In this document: piece after piece, positions 8,171 through 16,012 of the stretch
How positions within the stretch are numbered: position 1 is the stretch's first letter
Layout: every line of letters begins with the position of its first letter
Assembly: GCF_008039875.1 (NCBI RefSeq)
Contig: NZ_VRUU01000045.1
Coordinates: 1 to 41,528, forward strand
Reading direction: 5' to 3'
DNA from: Methylobacterium sp. WL119
GTDB lineage: Bacteria; Pseudomonadota; Alphaproteobacteria; Rhizobiales; Beijerinckiaceae
Length of the DNA stretch: 41,528 nucleotides
The notes under the pieces: model-generated
Told to the model about the DNA's origin: nothing
Database searches by the model: none
What the model saw: only the letters and a program-made list of their open reading frames with translations
Made by a program: the position numbers and the translations under genes

Positions 8171-9055
8171 ATGACGATTCCCCTGGCCGACCTGAACGCG
8201 ATGGCGGAGGCCGACTTCGTCGCCGCCCTCGGCGCGGTGTTCGAGCACGCGCCCTGGGTGGCGCAGCGGGCGGCCGCCGCGCGCCCTTTCGCCACCGTCG
8301 ACGCGCTGTACGGCGCGATGCGCGCCGCGGTGGAGACGGCGCCCGACACGGCGCGCCTCGCGCTGCTGGCGGGCCATCCCGAGCTGGCGGGCCGCGCGGC
8401 GCGCGACGGCGCCATCGCCCCCGATTCGATCGCCGAGCAGGCGGCGGCCGGGCTCGACCGGATGTCGGACGCGGAATACGCGCGCTTCGAAGCGCTCAAC
8501 GCGGCCTACCGCGCGAAATTCGGCCTGCCCTTCATCCTGTGCGTCAAGCGGCACGGGCGCGCCGCGCTGCTCTCCGCCTTCGCGACGCGTCTCGACTCCG
8601 ACGCCGCGACCGAGCGGCGGACCGCCGAGGCCGAGGTCCTCCGCATCGCCGCGATCCGCCTGAACGCGCTGGTCTCCGGCGAGGGGCCGCTCAGGACGAT
8701 GGGGCGGATCTCGACGCACGTGCTCGATACGGTGAGCGGGCGCCCGGCGGCCGGCGTCGCGGTGAGCCTCCACGAGATCGTCTCGGAGACCGAGACGGCC
8801 CTGGTGGCGCGGGCCGTGACCAATGCCGACGGGCGCACCGACGCGCCGCTCGTCGGCGGCCGGCCGGTGCCGATCGCGGTCTACGAGCTGCGCTTCGCCC
8901 TCGGCGACCATTACCGCCGGCTCGGGCTTTCGCTCGCCGAGCCGCCCTTCCTCGACGTCGTGCCGCTGCGCTTCGGCGTCGCGGAGCCGGAGGGGCACTA
9001 CCACGTGCCGCTGGTGGCGACGCCGTGGAGCTTCCAGACCTATCGCGGAAGTTGA
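8171..9055 (+). CDS. Fused OHCU decarboxylase - HIU hydrolase (UraD-UraH)
   Basis: 294 aa, two enzymes in one chain. Residues 1-165 are OHCU decarboxylase: catalytic His69 in LLAGHPEL, and FGLPFILCVKRHGR near 117-130. Residues about 175-294 are 5-hydroxyisourate hydrolase (transthyretin-like protein): STHVLDTVSGRPA with His183, Arg222 in NADGRTDAPL, and the terminal YRGS that defines the family, with HYH at 276-278. The order of reactions is opposite to the domain order: the C-terminal half acts first, the N-terminal half then gives (S)-allantoin. The start at 8171 matches the decarboxylase N-terminus. Divergent from the permease-uricase operon, sharing its upstream region. Confidence 0.93.
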   Translation: MTIPLADLNAMAEADFVAALGAVFEHAPWVAQRAAAARPFATVDALYGAMRAAVETAPDTARLALLAGHPELAGRAARDGAIAPDSIAEQAAAGLDRMSDAEYARFEALNAAYRAKFGLPFILCVKRHGRAALLSAFATRLDSDAATERRTAEAEVLRIAAIRLNALVSGEGPLRTMGRISTHVLDTVSGRPAAGVAVSLHEIVSETETALVARAVTNADGRTDAPLVGGRPVPIAVYELRFALGDHYRRLGLSLAEPPFLDVVPLRFGVAEPEGHYHVPLVATPWSFQTYRGS

Positions 9056-9138
9056 GCCGCACCGCGGAAAATCGTCTTCCTGGGGCGCACCGCGGCGGGG
9101 TTCGCGCGTTGTCGGCGCAGATCCCACGAGGAGCCGCC

Positions 9139-9363
9139 ATGCTGCGTTCCGCCCAAGTCCTGATCTTCTCGCTCTGCCTCGGCTGCGGCTTGGCCGGCGC
9201 GGCCTCGGCCCAGTCCGTCGGCGCCCCCGCCGGGCGCGTCGCCGCGACCGCCCCGGGCGGCACGGTCGGCAAGGCCGGGGCGCGCAACCGGATGGAGGCG
9301 ATCCGCAGCGGCGACGCCTACGGCCGGCGCCGGATGCGCCACCACCGCCGCCACCGGCGCTGA
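9139..9363 (+). CDS. Small exported basic protein, AQS-APAG-APGG family
   Basis: 74 aa with a Sec signal peptide ending AASA|QS. The mature part is SVGAPAG, then TAPGGTVGKAG, an Asn and IRSGDAYGRRR, closing in a His/Arg-rich tail (RRRMRHHRRHRR). Start supported by GAGGAG 7 nt upstream. The first 45 mature residues align by eye with the next gene and with 5103-5375. The basic tail could bind metal or polyanions (inference only). Function unknown. Confidence 0.65.
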   Translation: MLRSAQVLIFSLCLGCGLAGAASAQSVGAPAGRVAATAPGGTVGKAGARNRMEAIRSGDAYGRRRMRHHRRHRR

Positions 9364-9402
9364 GCCGCCCGCGCCCCTCACGCGATCACGGAGAACCCAT
9401 CG

Positions 9403-9663
9403 ATGCGCCTCGCCACCCTCACGGCCCTGACCCTCGCCGCCGGCCTCGGCCTCGGCGGCTCCGCCTTCGCCCAGTCGACGGGCGCCCCTGCGGGGCTCGA
9501 CCCCGCGACGGCGCCCGGCGGCACCGAAGGCCGCGCGGGCCCGCAGAACGAGATGAACGCCGTCCGCGACGGCGACGCGGTGGCGGTTCCGCCGCCGGCG
9601 GGCGGCGTCACGACGGAGGCGCCGCCGCGCCGGGACGACGTGCCGCCGCGGCCCCGCTACTGA
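9403..9663 (+). CDS. Small exported proline-rich protein, AQS-APAG-APGG family
   Basis: 86 aa. Signal peptide ends SAFA|QS. The mature part reads STGAPAG, ATAPGGTEGRAG, an Asn and VRDGDAV, followed by a Pro/Arg-rich tail. It is a tandem paralogue of 9139-9363, 39 bp downstream and probably co-transcribed; the tails differ completely while the heads match. No cysteines or known domain. Periplasmic by prediction, function unknown. Confidence 0.68.
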   Translation: MRLATLTALTLAAGLGLGGSAFAQSTGAPAGLDPATAPGGTEGRAGPQNEMNAVRDGDAVAVPPPAGGVTTEAPPRRDDVPPRPRY

Positions 9664-9712
9664 ACCGGACGCGCGGGCGGCCCCCCGCTCGCGCGCCGGA
9701 GACGGCGGCCCG

Positions 9713-10771
9713 CTACTGCGGCAGCTTGTCGTCGATGCCCTTCACGTACCAGTTCATGCCGAGGATCATCGGGTCGGGCGCGTCCTCGCCCGCCTTCACC
9801 GCGACCGTGCCGTCCTGCTTCGTCACCGGGCCGGCGAAGGGGTGGACCTTGCCCGACGCGATGCCGGCCTTGGTCTCCTCGGCCATCGCCTTCACGTTGT
9901 CCGGCATGTTGGTGAAGGGCGCGAGCACGACCATGCCGTCCTTGATGCCGCCCCAGGTGTCGTGGCTCTTCCACGAGCCGTCGAGCACCGCCTTGGCCTC
10001 GCCGATCACGTAGCCGTCCCAGTCGTCGGTGATCGAGGTCAGCTGCGCCTTCGGGGCGAAGCGGAACTGGTCCGAGGACTGGCCGAAGGCGAGCTTGCCG
10101 GCCTTCTCGGCCTCCTGCAGCGGGGCCGCGGAATCGGTGTGCTGGGTCAGGATGTCGGCGCCCTGCGCGAGCAGGGCCTTGGCGGCCTCCGCCTCCTTGC
10201 CCGGGTCGAACCAGGTGTTCACCCAGACGATCTTGAGCTTGACGTTGGGGTTCACCGACTGGGCGCCCAGCATGAAGGCGTTGATGCCGCTCACCACCTC
10301 GGGGATCGGGAACGAGGCGATGTAGCCGACCGTGCCGGACTTCGAGAGCGTGCCGGCGATCTTTCCGCAGACGTAGCGGCCCTCGTAGAAGCGGGCCGAG
10401 TAGGTCGAGACGTTGGCGCTGCGCTTGTATCCCGTGGCGTGCTCGAACTTCACGGTGGGGAATTTCTTGGCGACCTTCAGGGTCGGCTCCATGAAGCCGA
10501 ACGAGGTGGTGAAGATCAGCTTGGCGCCCGAGCGCGCCAGCTTCTCGATCGAGCGCTCGCTGTCGGCCTCGGGCACGCTCTCGAGAAACATGGTCTCGAC
10601 CTTGCCGGGCATCGCCGCCTCGAGCGCCTTGCGGCTGAGGTCGTGCTGGTAGGAATAGCCGTAATCGGCCACCGGGCCGACATAGACGAAGCCGACCTTG
10701 AGCTTGTCGTCGGCCCGCGCGGCGGGTGCGAGCAGGAGAGCAGCCAGGATGGCGCCGGTGATCGTCCGCAT
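9713..10771 (-). CDS. BMP-family ABC substrate-binding protein (purine cluster)
   Basis: 352 aa from the ATG at 10771, which directly precedes a standard signal peptide (MRTITGAILAALLLAPAARA). The track of the frame upstream adds 12 residues that break the signal, so it is rejected. The mature part opens KVGFVYVGPVADYGYSYQHD, the Bmp/PnrA family pattern. It shares the family with 3810-4910 but is clearly diverged. Last gene of the minus-strand operon that includes two permeases, an ATPase and the amidohydrolase, so the ligand is probably a purine base or nucleoside. Confidence 0.9.
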   Translation of the reverse strand: MRTITGAILAALLLAPAARADDKLKVGFVYVGPVADYGYSYQHDLSRKALEAAMPGKVETMFLESVPEADSERSIEKLARSGAKLIFTTSFGFMEPTLKVAKKFPTVKFEHATGYKRSANVSTYSARFYEGRYVCGKIAGTLSKSGTVGYIASFPIPEVVSGINAFMLGAQSVNPNVKLKIVWVNTWFDPGKEAEAAKALLAQGADILTQHTDSAAPLQEAEKAGKLAFGQSSDQFRFAPKAQLTSITDDWDGYVIGEAKAVLDGSWKSHDTWGGIKDGMVVLAPFTNMPDNVKAMAEETKAGIASGKVHPFAGPVTKQDGTVAVKAGEDAPDPMILGMNWYVKGIDDKLPQ

Positions 10772-10819
10772 GGTCGTCGATGTCCCCAAGGTCGATACCC
10801 CCAACATGGCCCCCGCCTT

Positions 10820-11746
10820 CTAGCGGTGGGGCGTGAATTCGCGGCCCAGGGCGGCGGGCGCCAGCGAGCCGCCCTGGCGCCGCCCGAGGGACAGCAAGAC
10901 CAGGGCCAGGATCGTCGCAACGTAGGGCAGCGCCGACAGCGCCTGCCCCGGCAGGCCGAGGCCCGCGGCCTGGGCGTGGAGCTGGAGCACCGTCGCGCCG
11001 CCGAACAGCAGCGCCCCGGCGGCCACCCGCAGCGGGCGCCACGAGGCGAACACCACCAGCGCCAGGGCGATCCAGCCGCGCCCGGCGGTCATCCCCGGCG
11101 ACCAGAACGGGGTGTAGGCGAGCGACAGGTAGGCGCCGGCGAGCCCGGCGCAGGCGCCGCCGAACAGGACCGCGAGGACGCGGACCTTGCGCACCGGCAG
11201 GCCGAGCGCGTGCGTCGCGGTGTGGTCGTCGCCGATGGCGCGCAGCACCAGCCCGGCGCGGCTCCGGCCGAGGAACCACCACACCCCGAGCACCAGGGCG
11301 ACCGCGACGTAGACGAAGGCGTCCTGCCCGAAGAGCAGGTCGCCGACGAGCGGCAGGTCGCTCAGCCCCGCCAGGTGGAGGTGGGGCGCCGGATCGCGCT
11401 TCATCCCGACGTAGCCGGTGCCGACGAGGCCCGAGAGCCCGAGGCCGAGGATCGTCAGGGCGAGGCCCGAGGCGACCTGGTTGGCGGCGAGCCCGACCGT
11501 GAGGATCGCGAACAGCCCCGACAGCGCGAGCCCGGCGCCGGCGCCGCCGAGCGCGCCGGCGAGCGTCGAGCCCGTCTCGGTGGCGACCGCGAAGCCGGCG
11601 GCGGCGCCGAGCACCATCATCCCCTCGGTGCCGAGGTTGAGCACCCCGGAGCGCTCCGCCACCAGCTCGCCGATCGCGGCCAGTATCAGGGGCGTGGCCG
11701 CGGTCAGCACGGTGACGAGCACCATCTGGACGATGTCGAGGGTCAT
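10820..11746 (-). CDS. BMP-type ABC permease (second, purine cluster)
   Basis: 308 aa, YufQ-like permease. N-terminal class motif IGELVAERSGVLNLGTEGMMVLGAAAG at about residues 25-51; coupling loop AIGDDHTATHALGLPV; several hydrophobic helices. Same class as 1560-2483. The start is 28 bp after the stop of the other permease, and the stop is 49 bp before the binding-protein start, consistent with one operon. Forms the membrane channel with 11774-12859. Confidence 0.9.
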   Translation of the reverse strand: MTLDIVQMVLVTVLTAATPLILAAIGELVAERSGVLNLGTEGMMVLGAAAGFAVATETGSTLAGALGGAGAGLALSGLFAILTVGLAANQVASGLALTILGLGLSGLVGTGYVGMKRDPAPHLHLAGLSDLPLVGDLLFGQDAFVYVAVALVLGVWWFLGRSRAGLVLRAIGDDHTATHALGLPVRKVRVLAVLFGGACAGLAGAYLSLAYTPFWSPGMTAGRGWIALALVVFASWRPLRVAAGALLFGGATVLQLHAQAAGLGLPGQALSALPYVATILALVLLSLGRRQGGSLAPAALGREFTPHR

Positions 11747-11773
11747 GGCCGCCTTCTCACCATGCCCGGCGCC

Positions 11774-12859
11774 TCACGCGGTCCGCCGGGGGCCGCCCGG
11801 CACGAGCCGGACGCGGTAGCGGGCGAGCACGTCCGCCCCGAGCACGAAGGCGAGCAGCAGCCCCTGGAACGCGCGGGTGAGGTCGAGCGGCAGCTTCAGG
11901 TCGATCTGGGCCGACTCGCCGCCGATCGTGGTCAGCGCGATCACCCCGGCGGCGACCAGGATTCCGGGGGGGGACAGCCGCCCGAGGAAGGCGACGATGA
12001 TCGCGGTGAAGCCGTAGCCCGGCGAGATCGTCGGCTGCAGCTGGCCGATCTTGCCGGCCACCTCGCAGATGCCGGCGAGCCCGGCCGCCGCCCCCGAGAT
12101 CGCGAAGACGGCGAGCGTCAGGCGGGCGTCGCTGAAGCCCGCGAACCGCGCCGCGCGCGGCGCGGCGCCGACGACGCGAACCTCGAAGCCGAACAGCGTC
12201 CGGGCGAGGACGAGCGTCGCGACGATCACGGCGGCGAGCGCGATCAGCACGCCGGCATGCAGCGTGTCGCCCTCCATCAGGTAGGGCAGCCGCGCCGCCG
12301 GATCGAACGGCACGCTCTGCGGGAAGTTGAAGCCCGCCGGATCGCGCAACGGCCCGCGGGCCATGTAGTCGAGCAGCAGCTCCGCGACGTAGACCAGCAT
12401 TAGGCTGGTCAGGATCTCCGAAACGCCGAGGCGGACCTTCAGGAGCGCCGGGATCATCGCGTAGGCGAGGCCCGCCAGCGTGCCGGCGGCCAGCATCGTC
12501 GGCAGGATCCAGGCCGTGAAGCCCTCCGCCCCTTGCGTCGCGACGCCGATCCAGCCGCCGGCCAGGCCGCCGACCACGAACTGGCCCTCGGCGCCGATGT
12601 TCCACAGGCTCGCCCGGAAGCAGAAGGCCAGCCCCGTGGCGACCAGCGCCAGCGGCGCCGCCTTCAGCGCCACCTCCTGCAGCGACCACACCTCGCTCAG
12701 CGGGATGACGAAGTAGGTCGTGAACGCGGCCCCCGGCGCGACGCCGAGCAAAGCCACCGCGATCCCGCCGACGAGCACGGCGCCGGCGAAGGCGATGACC
12801 GGCGACAGCGCCGAGAGCACGGCCGAGCGCCGGGCGCGCGGGCTCAGATCGAGGCGCAT
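11774..12859 (-). CDS. BMP-type ABC permease (first, purine cluster)
   Basis: 361 aa, YufP-like permease with an N-terminal cytoplasmic basic stretch and about nine hydrophobic segments. Visible class blocks: FRASLWNIGAEGQFVVGGLAGG near residue 87 and ILTSLMLVYVAELLLDYMARGPLRDP. Homologous to 2515-3672. It is separated from the upstream ATPase gene by a 139-bp palindromic repeat (12898-13036), so its expression may be set apart from that of the ATPase. Confidence 0.9.
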   Translation of the reverse strand: MRLDLSPRARRSAVLSALSPVIAFAGAVLVGGIAVALLGVAPGAAFTTYFVIPLSEVWSLQEVALKAAPLALVATGLAFCFRASLWNIGAEGQFVVGGLAGGWIGVATQGAEGFTAWILPTMLAAGTLAGLAYAMIPALLKVRLGVSEILTSLMLVYVAELLLDYMARGPLRDPAGFNFPQSVPFDPAARLPYLMEGDTLHAGVLIALAAVIVATLVLARTLFGFEVRVVGAAPRAARFAGFSDARLTLAVFAISGAAAGLAGICEVAGKIGQLQPTISPGYGFTAIIVAFLGRLSPPGILVAAGVIALTTIGGESAQIDLKLPLDLTRAFQGLLLAFVLGADVLARYRVRLVPGGPRRTA

Positions 12860-12897
12860 GGGAGGCTCTGAACAGTCGGAAAGAATCGCGGGCGGCT

Positions 12898-13036
12898 CCT
12901 CCCTCCCCCCTTTGCGGGGGAGGGCGGGCCTCGCGTCAGCGAGGGTCGGGAGAGGGGAGCGACGGTGCCGGACGCGGCGCTCCCCTCTCCCCCCCTGCTG
13001 CGCAGGGTACCCTCCCCCGCTTCAGGGGGAGGGAAC
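12898..13036. repeat. Dispersed palindromic repeat, complete copy inside ABC operon
   Basis: Built of nested inverted arms: CCCTCCCCCC/GGGGGAGGG at the left, GCCTCGCG..CGAGG, a central GGGAGAGGGGAGCG facing CGCTCCCCTCTCCC, and a closing CCCTCCCCC/GGGGGAGGG pair. It fills the gap between the ATPase gene (ends 13049) and the permease gene (starts 12859). Related copies: 1-73 (right half), 29071-29278 (within phnJ) and the single hairpin at 3769-3791. It looks like a REP/BIME-type bacterial interspersed element; no coding capacity. Confidence 0.75.
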
Positions 13037-13048
13037 AACGCCGCAGCT

Positions 13049-14581
13049 TCACGCATGCGATCCGCCCATTAGCAAGCCCACCGCCTCGCGGGTCGTCTCG
13101 CCCGCCGGGACCGGCTCGGAGAGGGTGCCGGCATGCAGCACCGCGATCCGGCTCGCGATCTCGAACAGCTCGTCGAGGTCCTGGCTGATCACCAGCAGCG
13201 CGGCGCCGCGGGCGGCGAGATCGATCAGCGCCTGGCGGATGCGGGCGGCGGCCGAGGCGTCGACGCCCCAGGTCGGCTGGTTGACCACCAGCACGCCGGG
13301 CTCCGCCTGGATCTCGCGCCCGACGACGAACTTCTGCAGGTTCCCGCCCGACAGGGTGCCGGCGGCGGGGTCCGGGCCGGCCTTGCGCACGTCGAAGGCC
13401 GCGATCACGGCGGCCGCGAGCGTGCGCGCCGCCCCGCGCCGGAGCAGGCCGAAGCGCGCGAGCGGCGCGGTGGCGTGGCGCGAGAGCACCGCGTTCTCGG
13501 ACAGGCTCATGCCCGGGGCGGCCGCGTGGCCGTTGCGCTCCTCGGGCACGAAGGCCGCTCCGCGCCGGCGCCGCGCGTTGATGTCGAGCCGCCCGACGGC
13601 CGCACCGTCGACGACAACCGCCTCGGCCCGCGCCGCGGCGGTCTCGCCCGAGAGCGCGGAGAAGAACTCCGCCTGCCCGTTGCCGGCGACGCCGGCCACG
13701 CCGAGGATCTCGCCGCCCCGGACGGTGAGGCGGATGTCGGCGAGCGCGGTGCCGTGCAGGCCGGGCGCCGGCAGGGACAGGCGATCGAGGACAAGGCGCG
13801 GCGGGCCGAGCGCGGCGCCGGCGCGGCCGGTCACCGCGCCGACCTGCGCCCCGACCATCAGGGCCGCGAGCGAGCGGGCGCTCTCCCCCTGCGGATCGCA
13901 GGCGCCGACGACGCGCCCGTGGCGCAGGATGGTGGCGCGGGTGCACAGGCGCCGCACCTCGTCGAGCCGGTGCGAGATGTAGAGCAGCGCCCGGCCCTCG
14001 TCGCGCAGCCGCTCCAGCACGGAGAACAGCTGCTCCGCCTCGCCCGGCGTCAGCACCGAGGTCGGCTCGTCGAGGATGACGAGGCGCGGGTCCTGCAGCA
14101 GGCAGCGCACGATCTCGATGCGCTGGCGCTCCCCGGCCGAGAGCGACCAGACCGGCCGGGCGGGATCGAGGTGCAGGCCGTAGGCCGCCCCGAGCGCGGC
14201 GATCCGCTCGGCAAGCGCCCTGCCCGAGAGGGTCTTCGGCATGACGAGGGCGATGTTCTCGGCCACCGTCAGGTTCTCGCAGAGCGAGAAGTGCTGAAAC
14301 ACCATCCCGATGCCGATGGCGCGCGCCGCCTCGGGGTCGGGCAGCTGCACGATGTCGCCCTTGTGGGTGACGACGCCCTCCGTCGGCTCCAGCAGCCCGT
14401 AGAGGATCTTCATCAGGGTCGACTTGCCGGCGCCGTTCTCGCCGAGCAGCGCGTGGATCTCGCCGGCGCGGATCTCGAGGTCGACGCCGTCGTTGGCCTT
14501 GAAGTCGCCGAAGCGCTTGACGATGCCGTAGGCCCCGTAGAGCGGCGCGGTGCCGGCGGCGGGCGACGGCACGGCCGCCAT
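13049..14581 (-). CDS. BMP-type ABC transporter ATPase (two NBDs)
   Basis: 510 aa with two tandem nucleotide-binding domains, as in sugar/nucleoside importers (YufO/RbsA-like). NBD1: Walker A GENGAGKST at 47-55, signature LSAGERQ, Walker B VILDEPTS. NBD2 (from about residue 260): the P-loop is degenerate (GVAGNGQAEF), signature LSGGNLQK is kept, and Walker B reads VVNQPTWGVD. Loss of the catalytic acid in NBD2 is usual for the class. Start overlaps the stop of the deaminase gene as ATGA. It energises the 10820/11774 permeases and may also serve the importer at 1560-4910, which has no ATPase. Confidence 0.93.
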   Translation of the reverse strand: MAAVPSPAAGTAPLYGAYGIVKRFGDFKANDGVDLEIRAGEIHALLGENGAGKSTLMKILYGLLEPTEGVVTHKGDIVQLPDPEAARAIGIGMVFQHFSLCENLTVAENIALVMPKTLSGRALAERIAALGAAYGLHLDPARPVWSLSAGERQRIEIVRCLLQDPRLVILDEPTSVLTPGEAEQLFSVLERLRDEGRALLYISHRLDEVRRLCTRATILRHGRVVGACDPQGESARSLAALMVGAQVGAVTGRAGAALGPPRLVLDRLSLPAPGLHGTALADIRLTVRGGEILGVAGVAGNGQAEFFSALSGETAAARAEAVVVDGAAVGRLDINARRRRGAAFVPEERNGHAAAPGMSLSENAVLSRHATAPLARFGLLRRGAARTLAAAVIAAFDVRKAGPDPAAGTLSGGNLQKFVVGREIQAEPGVLVVNQPTWGVDASAAARIRQALIDLAARGAALLVISQDLDELFEIASRIAVLHAGTLSEPVPAGETTREAVGLLMGGSHA

Positions 14582-15963
14582 CAGGCGCCGCCGAGGAGGC
14601 TGAGGGCGAGCCGGCCGTGGTCCTCGCGCAGCTTCCGCGTGTCCATGCCGACGGGGTTTCCGTCGACCACCCGCCACCGGCCCGCGACCATCACCCGGTC
14701 GGCGCGGTGCGCGCCGCACAGCACGAGCGCGGCCAGCGGATCGTGCGCGCCGGAGAAGCGCAGCGCGTCGAGGGTGAACAGCGCAAGGTCGGCCTCGCGG
14801 CCCGGCTCGATCCGGCCGATGTCGTCGCGCCCGAGGCAGCGGGCCGAGCCCTCGGTCGCCCAGCGCAGGGCGTCGAGATGCGTCACCGCTTCGGCGCCGT
14901 AGGTCAGGCGGTTGATCATCAGGGCGTGGCGCACGCCCTCCATCAGGTTGGAGCTGTCGTTCGAGGCCGAGCCGTCGACGCCGAGGCCAACCGGCGCGCC
15001 CGCCGCCTCCAGCTCGCAGGTGCGGCACTGCCCCGAGGCCAGCGTCATGTTCGAGGTCGGGCAGTGGCAGACGCCGACGCCGGCCTTGCCGAGCCGGCGC
15101 ACCTCGTCGTCGTTGAAGTGGATGCCGTGCGCGAGCCAGGCCCGCGGGCTCATCCAGCCGACCTCCTCGAGGTAGTCGACCGGCCGCTGGCCGAACATCT
15201 CCAGGCAGTAGGCGTCCTCGTCCAGCGTCTCGCCGAGATGGGTGTGGAGCTGGCAGTCGTGGCGGTCGGCGAGCGCCGCGCTCTCGCGCATCAGCCGCTT
15301 GGTGACGTTGAAGGGCGAGCACGGCGCCAGCCCGATCCGCACCATCGCGCCGGGCTTCGCGTCGTGGAACAGGTTCAGCACCCGCTCGCTGTCGGCGAGG
15401 ATGGTGTCGTCGTCCTGCGTCAGGCAGTCGGGCGGCAGGCCGCCGTCCTTCTCCGACAGGCTCATCGAGCCGCGGGTGACGAAGGCGCGGATGCCGAGGC
15501 TGCGCGCCTCGTCGACCTGCACGTCGACGGAATCCTCGAGCCCCTTCGGGTAGAGGTAGTGGTGGTCCCCCGCCGTGGTGCAGCCGGAGAGCAGCAGCTC
15601 GGTGTAGGCGAGCCGCGTCGCGAGCCGGAACGCGTCGGGGGTGATCTTGTCCCAGACCGTGTAGAGCGCCTTCAGCCACGGGAACAGCGGCTTGTTGATC
15701 GCCAGCGGGTGGGCCCGCGTCAGCGTCTGGAAGAAGTGGTGGTGGGTGTTGATCAGCCCGGGGATGACGACGTGGCGCGAAGCGTCGAAGGTCTCGTCCA
15801 CCGGCGCGGCGGGCTGCGCGCCGGCCGCCACGCGCTCGACGATGCGGCTGCCCTCGACCACGATGCCGCCGCCGGCGTCCTCGGCGAGGATCGCCAGCGG
15901 ATCGCGAATCCACAGGCGCCGGAGCGTTTCGTCCCCTCGGGGCCTGGCGTCGGATCCCGTCAT
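14581..15963 (-). CDS. 8-oxoguanine deaminase-type amidohydrolase
   Basis: 460 aa, metal-dependent amidohydrolase (TRZ/ATZ, COG0402). Metal and catalytic residues: NTHHHFFQ with His74/His76, HTHLGET with His242 and Glu245, AHGIHF with His279, and GVDGSASND with Asp330. The NTHHH and GVDGSASND blocks and the length fit the 8-oxoguanine deaminase/AtzB-like subgroup, which turns 8-oxoguanine into urate (EC 3.5.4.32). GGGAG 5 nt before the ATG at 15963 fixes the start; two ATGs upstream have no such site. ATGA-coupled to the ABC ATPase gene. Nearby urate-degrading genes support a purine substrate; guanine or a triazine analogue are alternatives. Confidence 0.82.
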   Translation of the reverse strand: MTGSDARPRGDETLRRLWIRDPLAILAEDAGGGIVVEGSRIVERVAAGAQPAAPVDETFDASRHVVIPGLINTHHHFFQTLTRAHPLAINKPLFPWLKALYTVWDKITPDAFRLATRLAYTELLLSGCTTAGDHHYLYPKGLEDSVDVQVDEARSLGIRAFVTRGSMSLSEKDGGLPPDCLTQDDDTILADSERVLNLFHDAKPGAMVRIGLAPCSPFNVTKRLMRESAALADRHDCQLHTHLGETLDEDAYCLEMFGQRPVDYLEEVGWMSPRAWLAHGIHFNDDEVRRLGKAGVGVCHCPTSNMTLASGQCRTCELEAAGAPVGLGVDGSASNDSSNLMEGVRHALMINRLTYGAEAVTHLDALRWATEGSARCLGRDDIGRIEPGREADLALFTLDALRFSGAHDPLAALVLCGAHRADRVMVAGRWRVVDGNPVGMDTRKLREDHGRLALSLLGGA

Positions 15964-16012
15964 GCCGTCTCCCATCCCGTCACGGTCGTGCGATCGGCGA
16001 TCCAACCGGCGA

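Noticed and set aside
9842..12403. 853-codon open frame on the plus strand
   Set aside because: Antisense to the binding protein and both permeases of the purine importer; translated text is Arg/Gly/Glu/Asp-rich without motifs. A typical GC shadow.
13049..14581. Second NBD as a disabled pseudodomain
   Set aside because: Lost P-loop lysine and Walker B acid are usual in the second domain of this ATPase class; not a defect.
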